From assembly GCF_002729955.1 (NCBI RefSeq), contig NZ_PBYA01000056.1, positions 117,206 through 181,205 of the forward strand: 64,000 nt of DNA. The letters run 5' to 3'. Each line of letters begins with the position of its first letter. The stretch's first letter is position 1. Positions 18,141-26,881 of this stretch are shown here, in pieces. The position numbers were made by a program, and so were the translations under genes. Origin of the DNA: Salinisphaera sp. GTDB lineage: Bacteria > Pseudomonadota > Gammaproteobacteria > Nevskiales > Salinisphaeraceae. The notes under the pieces were generated by a model. The model was not told the origin of the DNA and ran no database searches. It saw nothing but the letters and a program-made list of their open reading frames with translations.

Positions 18141-18694
18141 GCCCGGAAAACTCATTTGCAGCGACCTGCCGCGCGCTCGATTCGGACTGCCACCAACGCG
18201 GCATCGGCGCGGCCGGTGGCCGTGCAGCCCTGCCATGGCCGGCCTCGCGCGTCGCGGTCGTACGGCGAGCCCCGGCCGGCGGTGCGGCATTCATCGGATT
18301 GGCGCCTGGGGCCGCGACGCCGGCGTGCGCCCTCGGCGCCGTACACGCCGGCCTGGCGTTACCGGTCGTGCGGCCGGCCAGGGCTGGCGATTGGCGCGCC
18401 AGCGTTCGTCGCGCGCTGCGTGGGGGTTGGGATGTGTTGCGGCTACGGCGGCGCTTCAGGCCGTATTGAGGCGGCCGAGCGGGGCGTTGCAGCAGGTCGG
18501 CGCTCGGCAGCCCGGCAGTTCGTTGGCGCCGGCCCGCGCAAGGCACCGGTCGCTAGGCGGCTTCGGCTTCACAGCCGCCGCGGCCACGTTGCCAGCGTTG
18601 AGTTGCCGGCAAGGCAGGCGCCACGCTTGGACGCCTTGCCGCGTTGTCCGTGAGGACTCGAAGGCGACCCGCGAGAGGTTATGCAGGGGCTTTG
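18141..18694. other. 554-base intergenic region without recognisable gene
   Basis: Very GC-rich sequence between the BCCT terminator and the 3' end of the peptidase gene. Frames open through it on both strands give arginine- and proline-rich translations with no domain, signal peptide or ribosome binding site, as expected from base composition alone. I see no T-rich terminator, tRNA or repeat in it. It may hold an RNA or be decayed sequence; nothing decides this. Confidence 0.5.
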
Positions 18695-20197
18695 CTAGGC
18701 GTTGGTATCGCTCGAGACCACGCAGAACAGGTCCGCCAGAGAATGATTGCGCTGCAGGTTGTGCGGCGCCAGGGCGAACGTGGCGTTCACGGTACTGGCC
18801 TGGGTACAGCCGTGGCGAGCGTTCGCGCCCGCGCTCGATGCCACCAGCGTCTGATTCATGTTGGGCACGTCATCGAGCGCTGCAATCAGGGGTTGAATAC
18901 GATTGGTATACGCGGCCAGGCGGGATTTCGGCAGCGGGTGGCCATCGGGCAGCTTCATGGTCAACGGATTTTGCGGACGGCCGTTCAGGCGGATTTCATA
19001 GTGCAGGTGCGGGCCCGTGGCTTCGCCGGTGGCACCCACATAGCCGATGACCTGGCCTTTCTTGACGTGATCGCCGCGTTTGAGCCCGTCCACGAACTGG
19101 TACATATGGCCGTAGCGGGTGGAATAGCCGTCGAAATGGCTCAGCTGCACGATACGGCCGTAGCCATGGCGGCGGCCGATGAATTTCACCACGCCGTCGC
19201 CGGCGGCCCGAATCGGTGTGCCGCGCGGGGCAGCCATATCGACGCCCCAGTGCGGCCGACGGATATGCAGGATCGGATGCAGGCGGTCGGGATTGTAGGG
19301 CGAGCTTATCCGGCTGTAGTTCACCGGATGCCGGGAAAGCGAAGGCTCGTAGGCCTTGCCTTCGGCGTCGTAATAGCGGATTTCGCCCTCTTCGTTGACC
19401 GCGCGAAACGCCTTGAGATTGCGACCGCCGGTCGTGATGCTTGCCGCAAGGACGGGCCCCGTGGCGACGCGTTCGCCGTGTGCATATTCCGCTTCGTAGA
19501 CAACGCTGAAGCGATCACCGGCATGCATCTGCCGAGACAGGTTCGCGCGGTAGCGGTAGATATGGGCAAGCTCGGCAGACACCGCGGCGGGTAAGCCGGC
19601 CTTGGCAAGCGAACGCGAAAGCGACCCTTCAACGGTACCGCGCGCGGTGAGCGTGCGGGTCTGGGTCTGCAGGCGGGTCACCTCGGCATGCAGGGCACCC
19701 GGGCTGCCCTCGGCATCGAGGCCGGCACGGGTTATCGAGAGGGTACGGATCGCATCGAGTTCGAAGCGCAGTTCGGCAAGGCGGCCATCCGTGGTCTTGC
19801 GCAGTTCCAGCGTGTCGCCCGGGCGCAATCGTTTGAGCGGGGCCACGATGTCGCCGAGTCCGACCAGGGCCATCAGCTCGCGAGCGGGCAAGCCGACGCG
19901 CTCGAAGATACGCGACAGCGAATCGCCCGACTCGACCGTGACCTCCCGCCAGGGCGTGATCTCCGGCGCGCTCTTGGCCAGCAATGCCTGGCGTTCGTCC
20001 GGGCCGAGTTTGTCGGCGATGTCGGCGCTGGGTTCGTCCGCGCCGAACCCCGGGCTGCGCTCGAATGCGGTCCTGTGGAGTCCCGCCTCTGCGCCGTGCG
20101 CGAAGGGGTTCGCATGGACGCTGCCACCCATGCATACGAACAAGCTCATACCCAGCGCGCCGTGCGTACCGGCACGCAGAAATTTCGACCAACGCAT
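18695..20197 (-). CDS. M23 zinc metallopeptidase (MepM/OapA-like murein endopeptidase)
   Basis: A 500-residue exported cell-wall hydrolase that should cut peptide cross-links of peptidoglycan. It has a signal peptide (about residues 1-30, ending SVHANPF), a LysM-like/OapA region (about 85-135, VESGDSLSRIFERVGL), a linker domain (about 200-300) and the M23 catalytic domain (about 315-425). Zinc ligands are visible in HWGVDMAAP and HLHYEIR, with GHMYQF between them. The layout and length match MepM/YebA-type enzymes that open the wall for growth. About 60 residues follow the catalytic domain, more than usual, ending in a low-complexity tail. Confidence 0.93.
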   Translation of the reverse strand: MRWSKFLRAGTHGALGMSLFVCMGGSVHANPFAHGAEAGLHRTAFERSPGFGADEPSADIADKLGPDERQALLAKSAPEITPWREVTVESGDSLSRIFERVGLPARELMALVGLGDIVAPLKRLRPGDTLELRKTTDGRLAELRFELDAIRTLSITRAGLDAEGSPGALHAEVTRLQTQTRTLTARGTVEGSLSRSLAKAGLPAAVSAELAHIYRYRANLSRQMHAGDRFSVVYEAEYAHGERVATGPVLAASITTGGRNLKAFRAVNEEGEIRYYDAEGKAYEPSLSRHPVNYSRISSPYNPDRLHPILHIRRPHWGVDMAAPRGTPIRAAGDGVVKFIGRRHGYGRIVQLSHFDGYSTRYGHMYQFVDGLKRGDHVKKGQVIGYVGATGEATGPHLHYEIRLNGRPQNPLTMKLPDGHPLPKSRLAAYTNRIQPLIAALDDVPNMNQTLVASSAGANARHGCTQASTVNATFALAPHNLQRNHSLADLFCVVSSDTNA

Positions 20198-20742
20198 TCA
20201 ATACCCTCGGTCTCTCGCGCTTTGCACGATGAAATCATCGCCCGACAGCCGTCTTCGACCTGTCATAAAGGCGAAAAGTTTCCTCGCAGTTGCATCATTC
20301 TGGCCCGGTCCCCACCGAGGCGTTGTGCAAAACCGCTTATAGCCGCAGGGTTATACAGTAACATCGTCCGAAAAACGAGTCAGCGACGCGCTATGGTCTC
20401 GCGGTCGGCCCCGTGTCAAACGCCGACTGCTCGTATTTTCACTTTCTTTTCCGAGCTTAACGCGGCCTTGGTAAGGCGTCGCATCAATTCGACGCGATAG
20501 CGCGGAGCAAGCCGGGCTGGCGCTGCTGCGCGCGTTTTGCGGTGCTGGGAAGCGCATGCGGGATGTTTCGCTATCGGGCGGGTTCTGGCCTTGCGGCGAT
20601 TGGCGCCTGGCCGCATGCGGCGATGGAGACGGCCCGCATCGACCGGTGTAGCGGTCGCCCTGCTGCCTGTTTGCAGGTGAGGGTGCTAATCTGCATCAGG
20701 GAGTCGTACAGGGTCGATCGGCCGGCGGGCCAGGGGGAGATC
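20198..20742. other. 545-base divergent intergenic region
   Basis: It separates the leftward peptidase gene from the rightward permease. The AT-richest part lies near 20330-20460 and holds an imperfect GTTA-TACAG-TAAC palindrome at 20350-20362. A GGGGGAG ribosome binding site lies at the right end ahead of the permease ATG. I see no coding sequence with family features. Confidence 0.5.
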
Positions 20743-22148
20743 ATGACCAGCAGCGGCGAAACAGCCCGCTTCGTGCGGGTGTTGGCAAGCAAGGATGTTC
20801 TGGCACTCGCCTTCGGTGCGATGATCGGCTGGGGCTGGATCGTCATGACCGGAAACTGGATCGTGTCGGCGGGGAGCCTGGGCGCGGTCTCGGCATTCCT
20901 TATCGGCGGTGTGGCGATCGTGCTGGTCGGACTGACCTATGCCGAGCTGGCCGCGGCGATGCCGCAGGCAGGCGGCGAACATGTCTACAGCTATCGCGGC
21001 CTGGGGCATATGGCCTCGTTCGTGTGTGTACCTGGGCGATCGTCCTCGGTTATATGACGGTAGTTTCCTTCGAAGCGGTGGCGTTACCGACGGTCGTCGA
21101 GAATATCGTTCCCGGGTATAGCGTCGGCCATCTCTGGACGATTGCCGGCTGGGATGTCGAGGCCAGCTGGGTGTTGGTGGGTGTGGTGGGCTCGCTGTTG
21201 ATGATGTGGGTCAACTATATCGGTATCCGAACCGCGGCCCTGTTGCAGAAGCTGGTCACGCTTTTGATTGTGGCGGTGGGGTTGCTGTTTCTCACCGGCG
21301 CGCTGTTCAGCGGGGAAGGCGGCAATCTGACGCCATTGTTCACCGGTGAATCAAGCGTGGCCGGCGGCATCATGGGCGTGCTCGTGATGGTGCCGTTCAT
21401 GTTCGTGGGCTTCGACGTGATCCCGCAGGCGGCCGAGGAAATCGATATGCCACACCGGGATATCGGTCGCCTGCTGGTGTTCTCGGTGCTGCTCGCGGTG
21501 TTCTGGTATGCCGCGATCATCTTCGGCACGGCCTACGTGCTGTCCGCGGATGGCATCGATCTGGATTCGCTGGCCGTGCCGGACGCCATGGCCGCAGCCT
21601 TTTCCGGCGCCTGGGCCGGCAAGCTCATGGTCCTGGCCGGCATTGCCGGCATCATTACCAGCTGGAATGCCTTCTATATCGGCGGTTCGCGCGCAATCTA
21701 CGCCCTCGCGAAGGCGGATATGCTGCCGCGAATGTTCGCCAGGCTGCACCCGCGCTACAACACCCCGACCAATGCCATCCTGCTCATTGGTATCGTGACC
21801 TCACTGGCGCCGTTACTGGGCCGCAGTGCAATGGTCTGGCTGGTCAACGCCGGTGGTCTGGGTATCGTGCTCGCCTATCTGTTCGTTGCCGCATCCTTTC
21901 TGGTTCTGCGTTACCGTGAACCCGAGATGGAACGGCCGTTTGTCGTGCCTGCGGGCAAGCTCGTCGGTATAGTTGCGCTCGTGCTTTCCATCGCCCTGAT
22001 CCTGCTGTACATGCCGGCCAGTCCGTCGGCGCTGGCGCCGGTAGAATGGATGATATTCGGTGTGTGGATGCTGGGTGGTGCGGCGATGTATGGCTGGGCT
22101 CGTGTACGCTACGGGATACACGCACCGGATTCGTCGGCGCAAACGTAG
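20743..22148 (+). pseudogene. APC-family amino acid/polyamine permease, frameshifted
   Basis: The first frame (ATG 20743, MTSSGETARFVRVLAS) encodes the family opening KDVLALAFGAMIGWGWIV and runs to SYRGLGHMASFVC, then breaks. The second frame resumes with TWAIVLGYMTVVSFEAVALP and continues through EIDMPHRDIGRLL and NAFYIGGSRAIYALAKADMLP to 22148. The break lies in GTGTGTGT at 21022-21029: removing one GT restores a single frame of 467 residues, the usual APC length with about 12 membrane segments. The start has a good GGGGGAG site. As written the protein would be truncated near residue 105. It could be a real mutation, a slippage-prone site or a sequencing error. The substrate is unknown. Confidence 0.85.
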
Positions 22149-22266
22149 CACCCAGGGGAAGACCTGTCGGGCGTGCGCTATTTGTTCGCGTCTTCGGGTC
22201 TGGTAAAAAGCGTTTCTGAATGAGGGGTAAGCGGTCGGCTGCCTGACCGCGATGCAAGGATTGAGC

Positions 22267-23274
22267 ATGAAGCACAAATCGATTTCACGGCTTGCCGTCA
22301 TAGCGATAAGCGCGCTGGCCTGTGCCACGAGCGCGGTTGCCCAGCAGGGCCCGAGCGACGCAGAAGCCGCGCAGGTTCTGAAGAGCGCGCGGCCGTTGGC
22401 CGAGAACGGTAATGCCACCGCCCAGTACAACATGGGGGTGCTTTACGACGAGGGCTACGGCGTCGACCAGGACTATGCGCAGGCGCGCGACTGGTATGAA
22501 AAGGCAGCGGCCCAGAATTATTCCAAGGCCGAACACAACCTCGGCATCATGTATCAGGAAGGCCACGGCGTTCCGCAGAGCGATGCCAAGGCCGCGGAAT
22601 GGTTCAAGCGTGCGGCCGAGAACGGTGAGCCGGCCGCGCAGAACAATCTCGCGGTGCTGTACGTGCGCGGCAACGGTGTGCCCCAGGATCTGGCCGAGGC
22701 CGCACGCTGGGCGGCCAAGGCGGCCGAAGCCGGCAACGAGTCGGCACGCAACAACCTGCCGCAGATCGTCGACAGCCTTCCGCAGTCGCGCATCGACGGC
22801 AATAACGTCAATATTCGCAGCCAGCCGAATACGCGCGGCCGCGTGATTCGCCAGGCCGATCGCAACACCCGCGTCGCCGTGCTCGATAGCGATGGCGACT
22901 GGCGGCAGGTGGTCTTTGTCGACGACTATGCCATTGGCTGGGTTGCGGACTTCCTGCTTGCCGGGAACACCGAGCCCCTGGCTGGCGACAGCGAAATGGC
23001 CTCGGCCGATATGGGTCAGGACAGCGAAGCGCCGCCGCAGAACGAAGAAGCCCAGGCGGATCTGCCGCAGGGCGTCTCGGAAACCGGTCCGATTCGCTAT
23101 ATCGGTGGCGATGTCGTGAACGTGCGCTCGGGGCCCTCCACGGGCAACCGGGTCAAGTTCCAGGCCAAGCGCAACGAACGCGTGATGGTCACGGGCCGCG
23201 AAGAAGACTGGCGCCGGATTCGCTTCGACGACGGCCGTACCGGCTGGATCGCGGGATTCCTGCTGGTCGAATAG
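22267..23274 (+). CDS. Exported Sel1-repeat and SH3-domain protein
   Basis: A 335-residue periplasmic protein. A signal peptide ends at about residue 26 (SAVAQQ). Three Sel1-like repeats follow (about 48-155), each with the pattern AQYNMGVLYDEGYGV...AQARDWYEKAA. Two bacterial SH3 (SH3b) domains come next at about 172-238 and 268-335, each with NVNIRSQP/VNVRSGPST and IGWVADFLL/TGWIAGFLL. They are separated by an acidic Gln/Glu-rich linker. SH3b domains often bind peptidoglycan, and Sel1 repeats bind proteins, so a scaffold or sensing role at the wall is likely. AAGGA seven bases before the ATG fixes the start. Confidence 0.9.
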   Translation: MKHKSISRLAVIAISALACATSAVAQQGPSDAEAAQVLKSARPLAENGNATAQYNMGVLYDEGYGVDQDYAQARDWYEKAAAQNYSKAEHNLGIMYQEGHGVPQSDAKAAEWFKRAAENGEPAAQNNLAVLYVRGNGVPQDLAEAARWAAKAAEAGNESARNNLPQIVDSLPQSRIDGNNVNIRSQPNTRGRVIRQADRNTRVAVLDSDGDWRQVVFVDDYAIGWVADFLLAGNTEPLAGDSEMASADMGQDSEAPPQNEEAQADLPQGVSETGPIRYIGGDVVNVRSGPSTGNRVKFQAKRNERVMVTGREEDWRRIRFDDGRTGWIAGFLLVE

Positions 23275-23297
23275 CCAGACAGGCGTTCAGCAGGCAC

Positions 23298-23333
23298 AAA
23301 AAAACCGGCAGCCCTGAGGGCGCCGGTTTTTTT
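23298..23333. terminator. Bidirectional rho-independent terminator
   Basis: ACCGGC...GCCGGT stem with inner GCCCT/AGGGC pairing, flanked by seven A on the left and seven T on the right. It serves both the Sel1/SH3 gene and the convergent SDR gene. Confidence 0.92.
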
Positions 23334-23354
23334 ATGTTCATTGTTCGGCCGCGA

Positions 23355-24044
23355 TCACTCGTCGAGCTGTGGCGTTGGCCGAACGAGAATCTCGTTGACG
23401 TCGACGCTGGCCGGTCGCGAAAGCGAAAACAGAACCGCTTCCGCGATATCCTGGTCAGTGAGTGCGTGGTCCGGCTGCTCGTCGAAAAATGGCGTATCCA
23501 CCATGCCTGGCTCGATCAGCGTTACGCGGATACCGGTACCCCGGAGTTCTTCACGTACGCCATAGCCTATGGCGGAGACAGCCCACTTGGTGGCGCTGTA
23601 CATGGAGCCGGGAATCGTCGTGCGTCCGGCGGCCGAGCCGGTAATGAGCAGATGGCCGCGACTGTTCTTGAGCGCCTCGGCGCACACCTGAATGGTCAGG
23701 CCGACGCCATAGACGTTGGTGAGGATCATGTCCTTCCATACGTCGCTATCGGCGCCGCAGAAGCCGCCCGGCCGCCCGCCGATGCCGGCGTTGGCGAACA
23801 CCGCATCGATGCGCCCGAAATGGCTTAGCGTCTGATCGACCATCGCCTGCTGTGATGCCTTGTCGGTCACGTCACAGGTCAAAGCGAGAGAAGAGTCCCC
23901 GCCCAGCTCATCGACCAGCGTGTCGAGCTTGTCGGCCGAACGTGCGGCCAGCGCTACACGATAGCCGTTGGCGACCGCGTGACGCGCCGTCGCCGCGCCG
24001 ATGCCGCTGGAGGCACCGGTTATCAGAAGTACGGGAGCGTCCAT
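23355..24044 (-). CDS. Short-chain dehydrogenase/reductase
   Basis: A 229-residue classical SDR. It has the nucleotide motif TGASSGIG near residue 10, NAG in ANAGIGG (about 90), a serine in ITGSAAG and the catalytic YSATK (about 150). The AARSADKL segment after the second beta strand favours NADP(H). The substrate is unknown. It is convergent with the Sel1/SH3 gene and shares its terminator. Confidence 0.9.
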   Translation of the reverse strand: MDAPVLLITGASSGIGAATARHAVANGYRVALAARSADKLDTLVDELGGDSSLALTCDVTDKASQQAMVDQTLSHFGRIDAVFANAGIGGRPGGFCGADSDVWKDMILTNVYGVGLTIQVCAEALKNSRGHLLITGSAAGRTTIPGSMYSATKWAVSAIGYGVREELRGTGIRVTLIEPGMVDTPFFDEQPDHALTDQDIAEAVLFSLSRPASVDVNEILVRPTPQLDE

Positions 24045-24218
24045 AGAGGATCACCTTCGAATCGTTGAGCCGGTATAGGGGAAGTTGATGGAGCGCGCCG
24101 CCATGCGTTCGAACGCGGGCGGTCGACGCTTGCGGCGCGCATGCGATTGCCTGCACGCCGTATCGCCCCACTTTGGCTGCGAGAAGCCCAGGGGTCGGGC
24201 CGATCGATAACGAACCCG

Positions 24219-24242
24219 GCGCAGCCTCCGTAGAGGCTGCGC
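24219..24242 (-). terminator. Perfect 10-bp hairpin downstream of slyD
   Basis: GCGCAGCCTC pairs with GAGGCTGCGC around CGTA. No strong T run follows on either strand, so it is a candidate terminator or 3' stabilising hairpin. Confidence 0.55.
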
Positions 24243-24266
24243 GCGCAGGTTCAAGCCGACCGGCGA

Positions 24267-24746
24267 TCAGCCGTGGGTCGAACCATCGTGCACGTGGCCG
24301 TGCTCGATCTCTTCGCTGCTGGCTTCGCGTACGTCTTCGATGTTGACGGTGAAGTTCAGCGTCTGGCCGGCCAACACATGGTTGCCGTCGACCGTGACTT
24401 CTTCGCCTTCGACTTCCTTGACCGTGACGATCATGGGGCCGGCATCGGATTCGGCACGAAAGCTCATGCCCGGTGCCAGTTCGTCGACGCCCTGAAATGC
24501 GTCACGGCTGACTTTCTGCACCAGCTCTTCGCGATAGGGGCCATAGCCTTCTTCGGGTTCGACGGTCGCCTTGACCTCTTCACCCTGGCCGTGGCCTTCG
24601 ATCGCCTTCTCCAGGCCCGGCACGATATTGCCATGGCCGTGGAGGTAGGCCAGCGGCTGGCCTTCGCTCGACTGATCGATGATTTCGCCGTCCGTATCGC
24701 GCAGCACGTAATGAATGCTTACGACGCTGTCCTGCTTGACTTGCAT
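24267..24746 (-). CDS. slyD: FKBP-type peptidyl-prolyl isomerase, SlyD-like
   Basis: A 159-residue cytoplasmic prolyl isomerase and chaperone. The FKBP core is split by an IF (insert-in-flap) chaperone domain at about residues 68-125, as in SlyD. Conserved parts are VSIHYVLRDTDGEIID, PLAYLHGHGNIVPGLEKAIEG, PEEGYGPYREELVQKV and VDGNHVLAGQTLNFTV. The C-terminal tail is short but has histidines (EHGHVHDGSTHG), a reduced version of the nickel-binding tail of E. coli SlyD. I chose the ATG at 24746 because MQVKQDSVVSIHY is the standard opening. Confidence 0.93.
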   Translation of the reverse strand: MQVKQDSVVSIHYVLRDTDGEIIDQSSEGQPLAYLHGHGNIVPGLEKAIEGHGQGEEVKATVEPEEGYGPYREELVQKVSRDAFQGVDELAPGMSFRAESDAGPMIVTVKEVEGEEVTVDGNHVLAGQTLNFTVNIEDVREASSEEIEHGHVHDGSTHG

Positions 24747-24922
24747 GTTGGCTTGCTCTGCTGTTTTTCGCGTATGAACAACGAGACGTTGCGACGATCT
24801 CGCAAAAAACAATGGCTATCGCGAGAAATTTGCCCATTCATCGGTGATTCGGACCGCTATGCTCGCTCAAGCGGCGGTGCCGATCGCAACCTTCATGGCG
24901 TTCAATACATCACGGGCAAAAA

Positions 24923-24945
24923 AAAGCCGGGCAGGGCCCGGCTTT
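24923..24945 (-). terminator. Rho-independent terminator of osmC
   Basis: AAAGCCGGG pairs with CCCGGCTTT. The A run to its left gives a T tail on the minus strand. Confidence 0.85.
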
Positions 24946-24965
24946 GTTCTGCCAGCGTAAGGGGC

Positions 24966-25391
24966 TTATCCCTCCAGCTCGGCGTCCAGGCTGATTTCGG
25001 CGCCCTTGTAGAGGCGCGATACCGGGCAGGCGTCCTTGGCCTTGGCCGCCACGTCCTTGAACTGGCTGGCATCCATGCCGGGTACCTTGCCGCGCGTGAT
25101 CAGTTCGATGCGCTCGATGGTGGGCGTGCCGTCAACCGAGAAATGCACTTTCGCCTCGGTCTGAATCGAATCCGGCGTATGGCCTTCCTCGGCGAGCATT
25201 GCCGAGAACTGCATCGAGAAGCATCCCGCATGCGCGGCGCCGATCAGTTCCTCGGGGTTCGTGCCCGTACCTTCTTCGAACCGGGTCTTGAAAGAGAACT
25301 GACCCTCGTAGGCGCCGCTTTCGAGCGACATGTCGCCCTTGCCGGATTTCAAATCACCTTGCCACTGCGCATTGGCTTTGCGAACGGGCAT
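24966..25391 (-). CDS. osmC: OsmC-family peroxiredoxin
   Basis: A 141-residue thiol peroxidase that reduces organic hydroperoxides. It has [12 protein letters not shown] at the start, then [25 protein letters not shown] with the first catalytic cysteine and [13 protein letters not shown] with the second. The NPEELI...AAHA context and the PVSRL ending match OsmC rather than Ohr. OsmC is a stress-induced protein. It has its own terminator. The window's OhrR lies 12 kb away, so co-regulation is possible but not shown. Confidence 0.93.
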   Translation of the reverse strand: MPVRKANAQWQGDLKSGKGDMSLESGAYEGQFSFKTRFEEGTGTNPEELIGAAHAGCFSMQFSAMLAEEGHTPDSIQTEAKVHFSVDGTPTIERIELITRGKVPGMDASQFKDVAAKAKDACPVSRLYKGAEISLDAELEG

Positions 25392-25494
25392 ACCGAACTC
25401 CTAGTGTTGTGGTTTCGCCAAGAACGTTACGGGCGATGACCGTCGAACACAAGCATTGTGCACAATCTATTTCGGAGCACGGCCTGTCCCGGCG

Positions 25495-26286
25495 CTAGTG
25501 TGCGTAAATCATTTTGCGGGTCATGCCGCCGTCGGCCACCAGGGTCTGGCCGGTGATGAACGCTGATTCCGGCCCTGCGAGAAAGGCGACCAGCGCGGCA
25601 ATGTCGTCGCCGCGGCCTACCCGCCCGACCGGATGTTGTTCATGGTCGATATCGCGAAGCGCCGGGGGTGTATCGTCATCGCCCTGTTCATCCCGCACAT
25701 CGATCCAGCCGGGCGCGACCGCGTTAACGCGAATGGCCGGGCCCAGGCTGATCGACAACGCATGGGTCAGCGCGACGATCCCGCCCTTGCTGGCCGCATA
25801 GGCCTCGGTCTCGGCTTCGGACTGATAGGCGCGGCTCGACGTGATGTTGACGATCGCGCCGCCTGTGCGACGCAGCCACGGCGTGCAGTGTTTGCTGCAC
25901 AGAAAATAGCCGGTGAGGTTTACGCCGATCACGCGGTTCCAGTCGTCCAGTGAAAGCGACTCGATGGGGCCGTTGAAGGGATCGGCAATCCCGGCGTTGT
26001 TCACGAGCAGGTCGATCTGCCCCCATCGGTCGGCCACACGCGCCACCGCATCCGCAACCGACGCCTCATCGGCGACGTCGGCGGTCAGTATTTCTAGCTC
26101 GCCCGCATGGGAGGGCGCTGCGTTTGTCGCGCGTTCGAGCGAGGCAAGCGCGTCGGCGTCCTGATCCAGCGCGCCGACATGAAAGCCGTCTGCAAGCAGG
26201 CGACGAGTGATCGCACGGCCGATGCCCCTTGCGGCACCTGTGACCAGGGCAACGCGCGTATCGCGGCGGTCTTGTTCGTTGGACAT
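25495..26286 (-). CDS. Short-chain dehydrogenase/reductase
   Basis: A 263-residue classical SDR with TGAARGIG (cofactor loop), LVNNAGIADP (about 95), the serine in NITSSRAYQ and the catalytic YAASKGG. An Asp after strand beta2 (GALDQDADAL) favours NAD(H). The C-terminal GPESAFITGQTLVADGGMT is the typical closing motif of 3-oxoacyl-ACP-reductase-like SDRs. The substrate is unknown. It is separated from osmC by 103 bases on the same strand and probably has its own promoter. Confidence 0.9.
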   Translation of the reverse strand: MSNEQDRRDTRVALVTGAARGIGRAITRRLLADGFHVGALDQDADALASLERATNAAPSHAGELEILTADVADEASVADAVARVADRWGQIDLLVNNAGIADPFNGPIESLSLDDWNRVIGVNLTGYFLCSKHCTPWLRRTGGAIVNITSSRAYQSEAETEAYAASKGGIVALTHALSISLGPAIRVNAVAPGWIDVRDEQGDDDTPPALRDIDHEQHPVGRVGRGDDIAALVAFLAGPESAFITGQTLVADGGMTRKMIYAH

Positions 26287-26432
26287 GGGCGTATCCGAAA
26301 GGCGAGGGGCAGGTGGTTCATTCTACGGGCCGCGCAACGGGCATGAGCCTGGGCGAAAGGTGCTGATGGCCGGGGCTTGGACAGAGAGCTGGCACGCTCT
26401 TGTCGCGATGCTGGCGCAGTCGCGCGCATAAA

Positions 26433-26462
26433 AAAAGCCCGCCGCATTCGCGACGGGCTTTT
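26433..26462 (-). terminator. Rho-independent terminator of the acidic lipoprotein gene
   Basis: AAAAGCCCG pairs with CGGGCTTTT around a 12-base loop, with further A to the left (T on the minus strand). Confidence 0.85.
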
Positions 26463-26496
26463 ACTCTGCAATGTGTTATTGCAGCAACAACCGATC

Positions 26497-26721
26497 TTAG
26501 TTGTTGTCTTCGACAGCGTCTTCCATCGAATCGCCGGCGTCATCCATGGAGTCCTGAATGTCGTCGCCCGCGTCTTCCATGCTGTCCTGCGCATCGTCGG
26601 TGGCGTTGTCGATGCTTTCACCGGCGTTTTCAGCCGGGCCGTCGTTGTCGCAGGCCGCCAGGCTCAGCGTGCCGAGACCCAGCATCATGGCCAGCAGCAG
26701 GGTGGTCAGTTTCTTTTGCAT
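26497..26721 (-). CDS. Small acidic lipoprotein with 11-residue repeats
   Basis: A 74-residue protein with a lipoprotein signal peptide (MQKKLTTLLLAMMLGLG, lipobox LAAC, acylated cysteine at about residue 24). The mature part is strongly acidic, with repeats DDAQDSMEDAG and DDIQDSMDDAG followed by DSMEDAVED. The 11-residue period suggests an amphipathic helix. A good AAGGAG site precedes the ATG at 26721. Small lipoproteins of this kind with acidic repeats are seen in halophiles and near stress genes. No family name or proven role can be assigned. Confidence 0.8.
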   Translation of the reverse strand: MQKKLTTLLLAMMLGLGTLSLAACDNDGPAENAGESIDNATDDAQDSMEDAGDDIQDSMDDAGDSMEDAVEDNN

Positions 26722-26881
26722 ATTCGACTCCTTGAGTTCGGTAAGTAAAGCTCTGAGTTGTGTACGCGAAAACCGCGCCCCCGACAGAACTTGGACCAAA
26801 GTATAAAGCACGCGCAGCTTTCCCGTATATGAATTACGGCAAATCCGGAAATTATCGTTTTTGAATTGTGCCAGCGTCGAG

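Noticed and set aside
18139..19050. 303-codon plus-strand frame running into the peptidase gene
   Set aside because: Arg/Pro-rich translation, no ribosome binding site, and it overlaps a well-supported minus-strand gene.
20350..20362. GTTA-TACAG-TAAC palindrome as a LexA-type operator
   Set aside because: It lacks the CTG-N10-CAG layout of LexA sites and the neighbours are not DNA-damage genes; kept only as a description of the gap.
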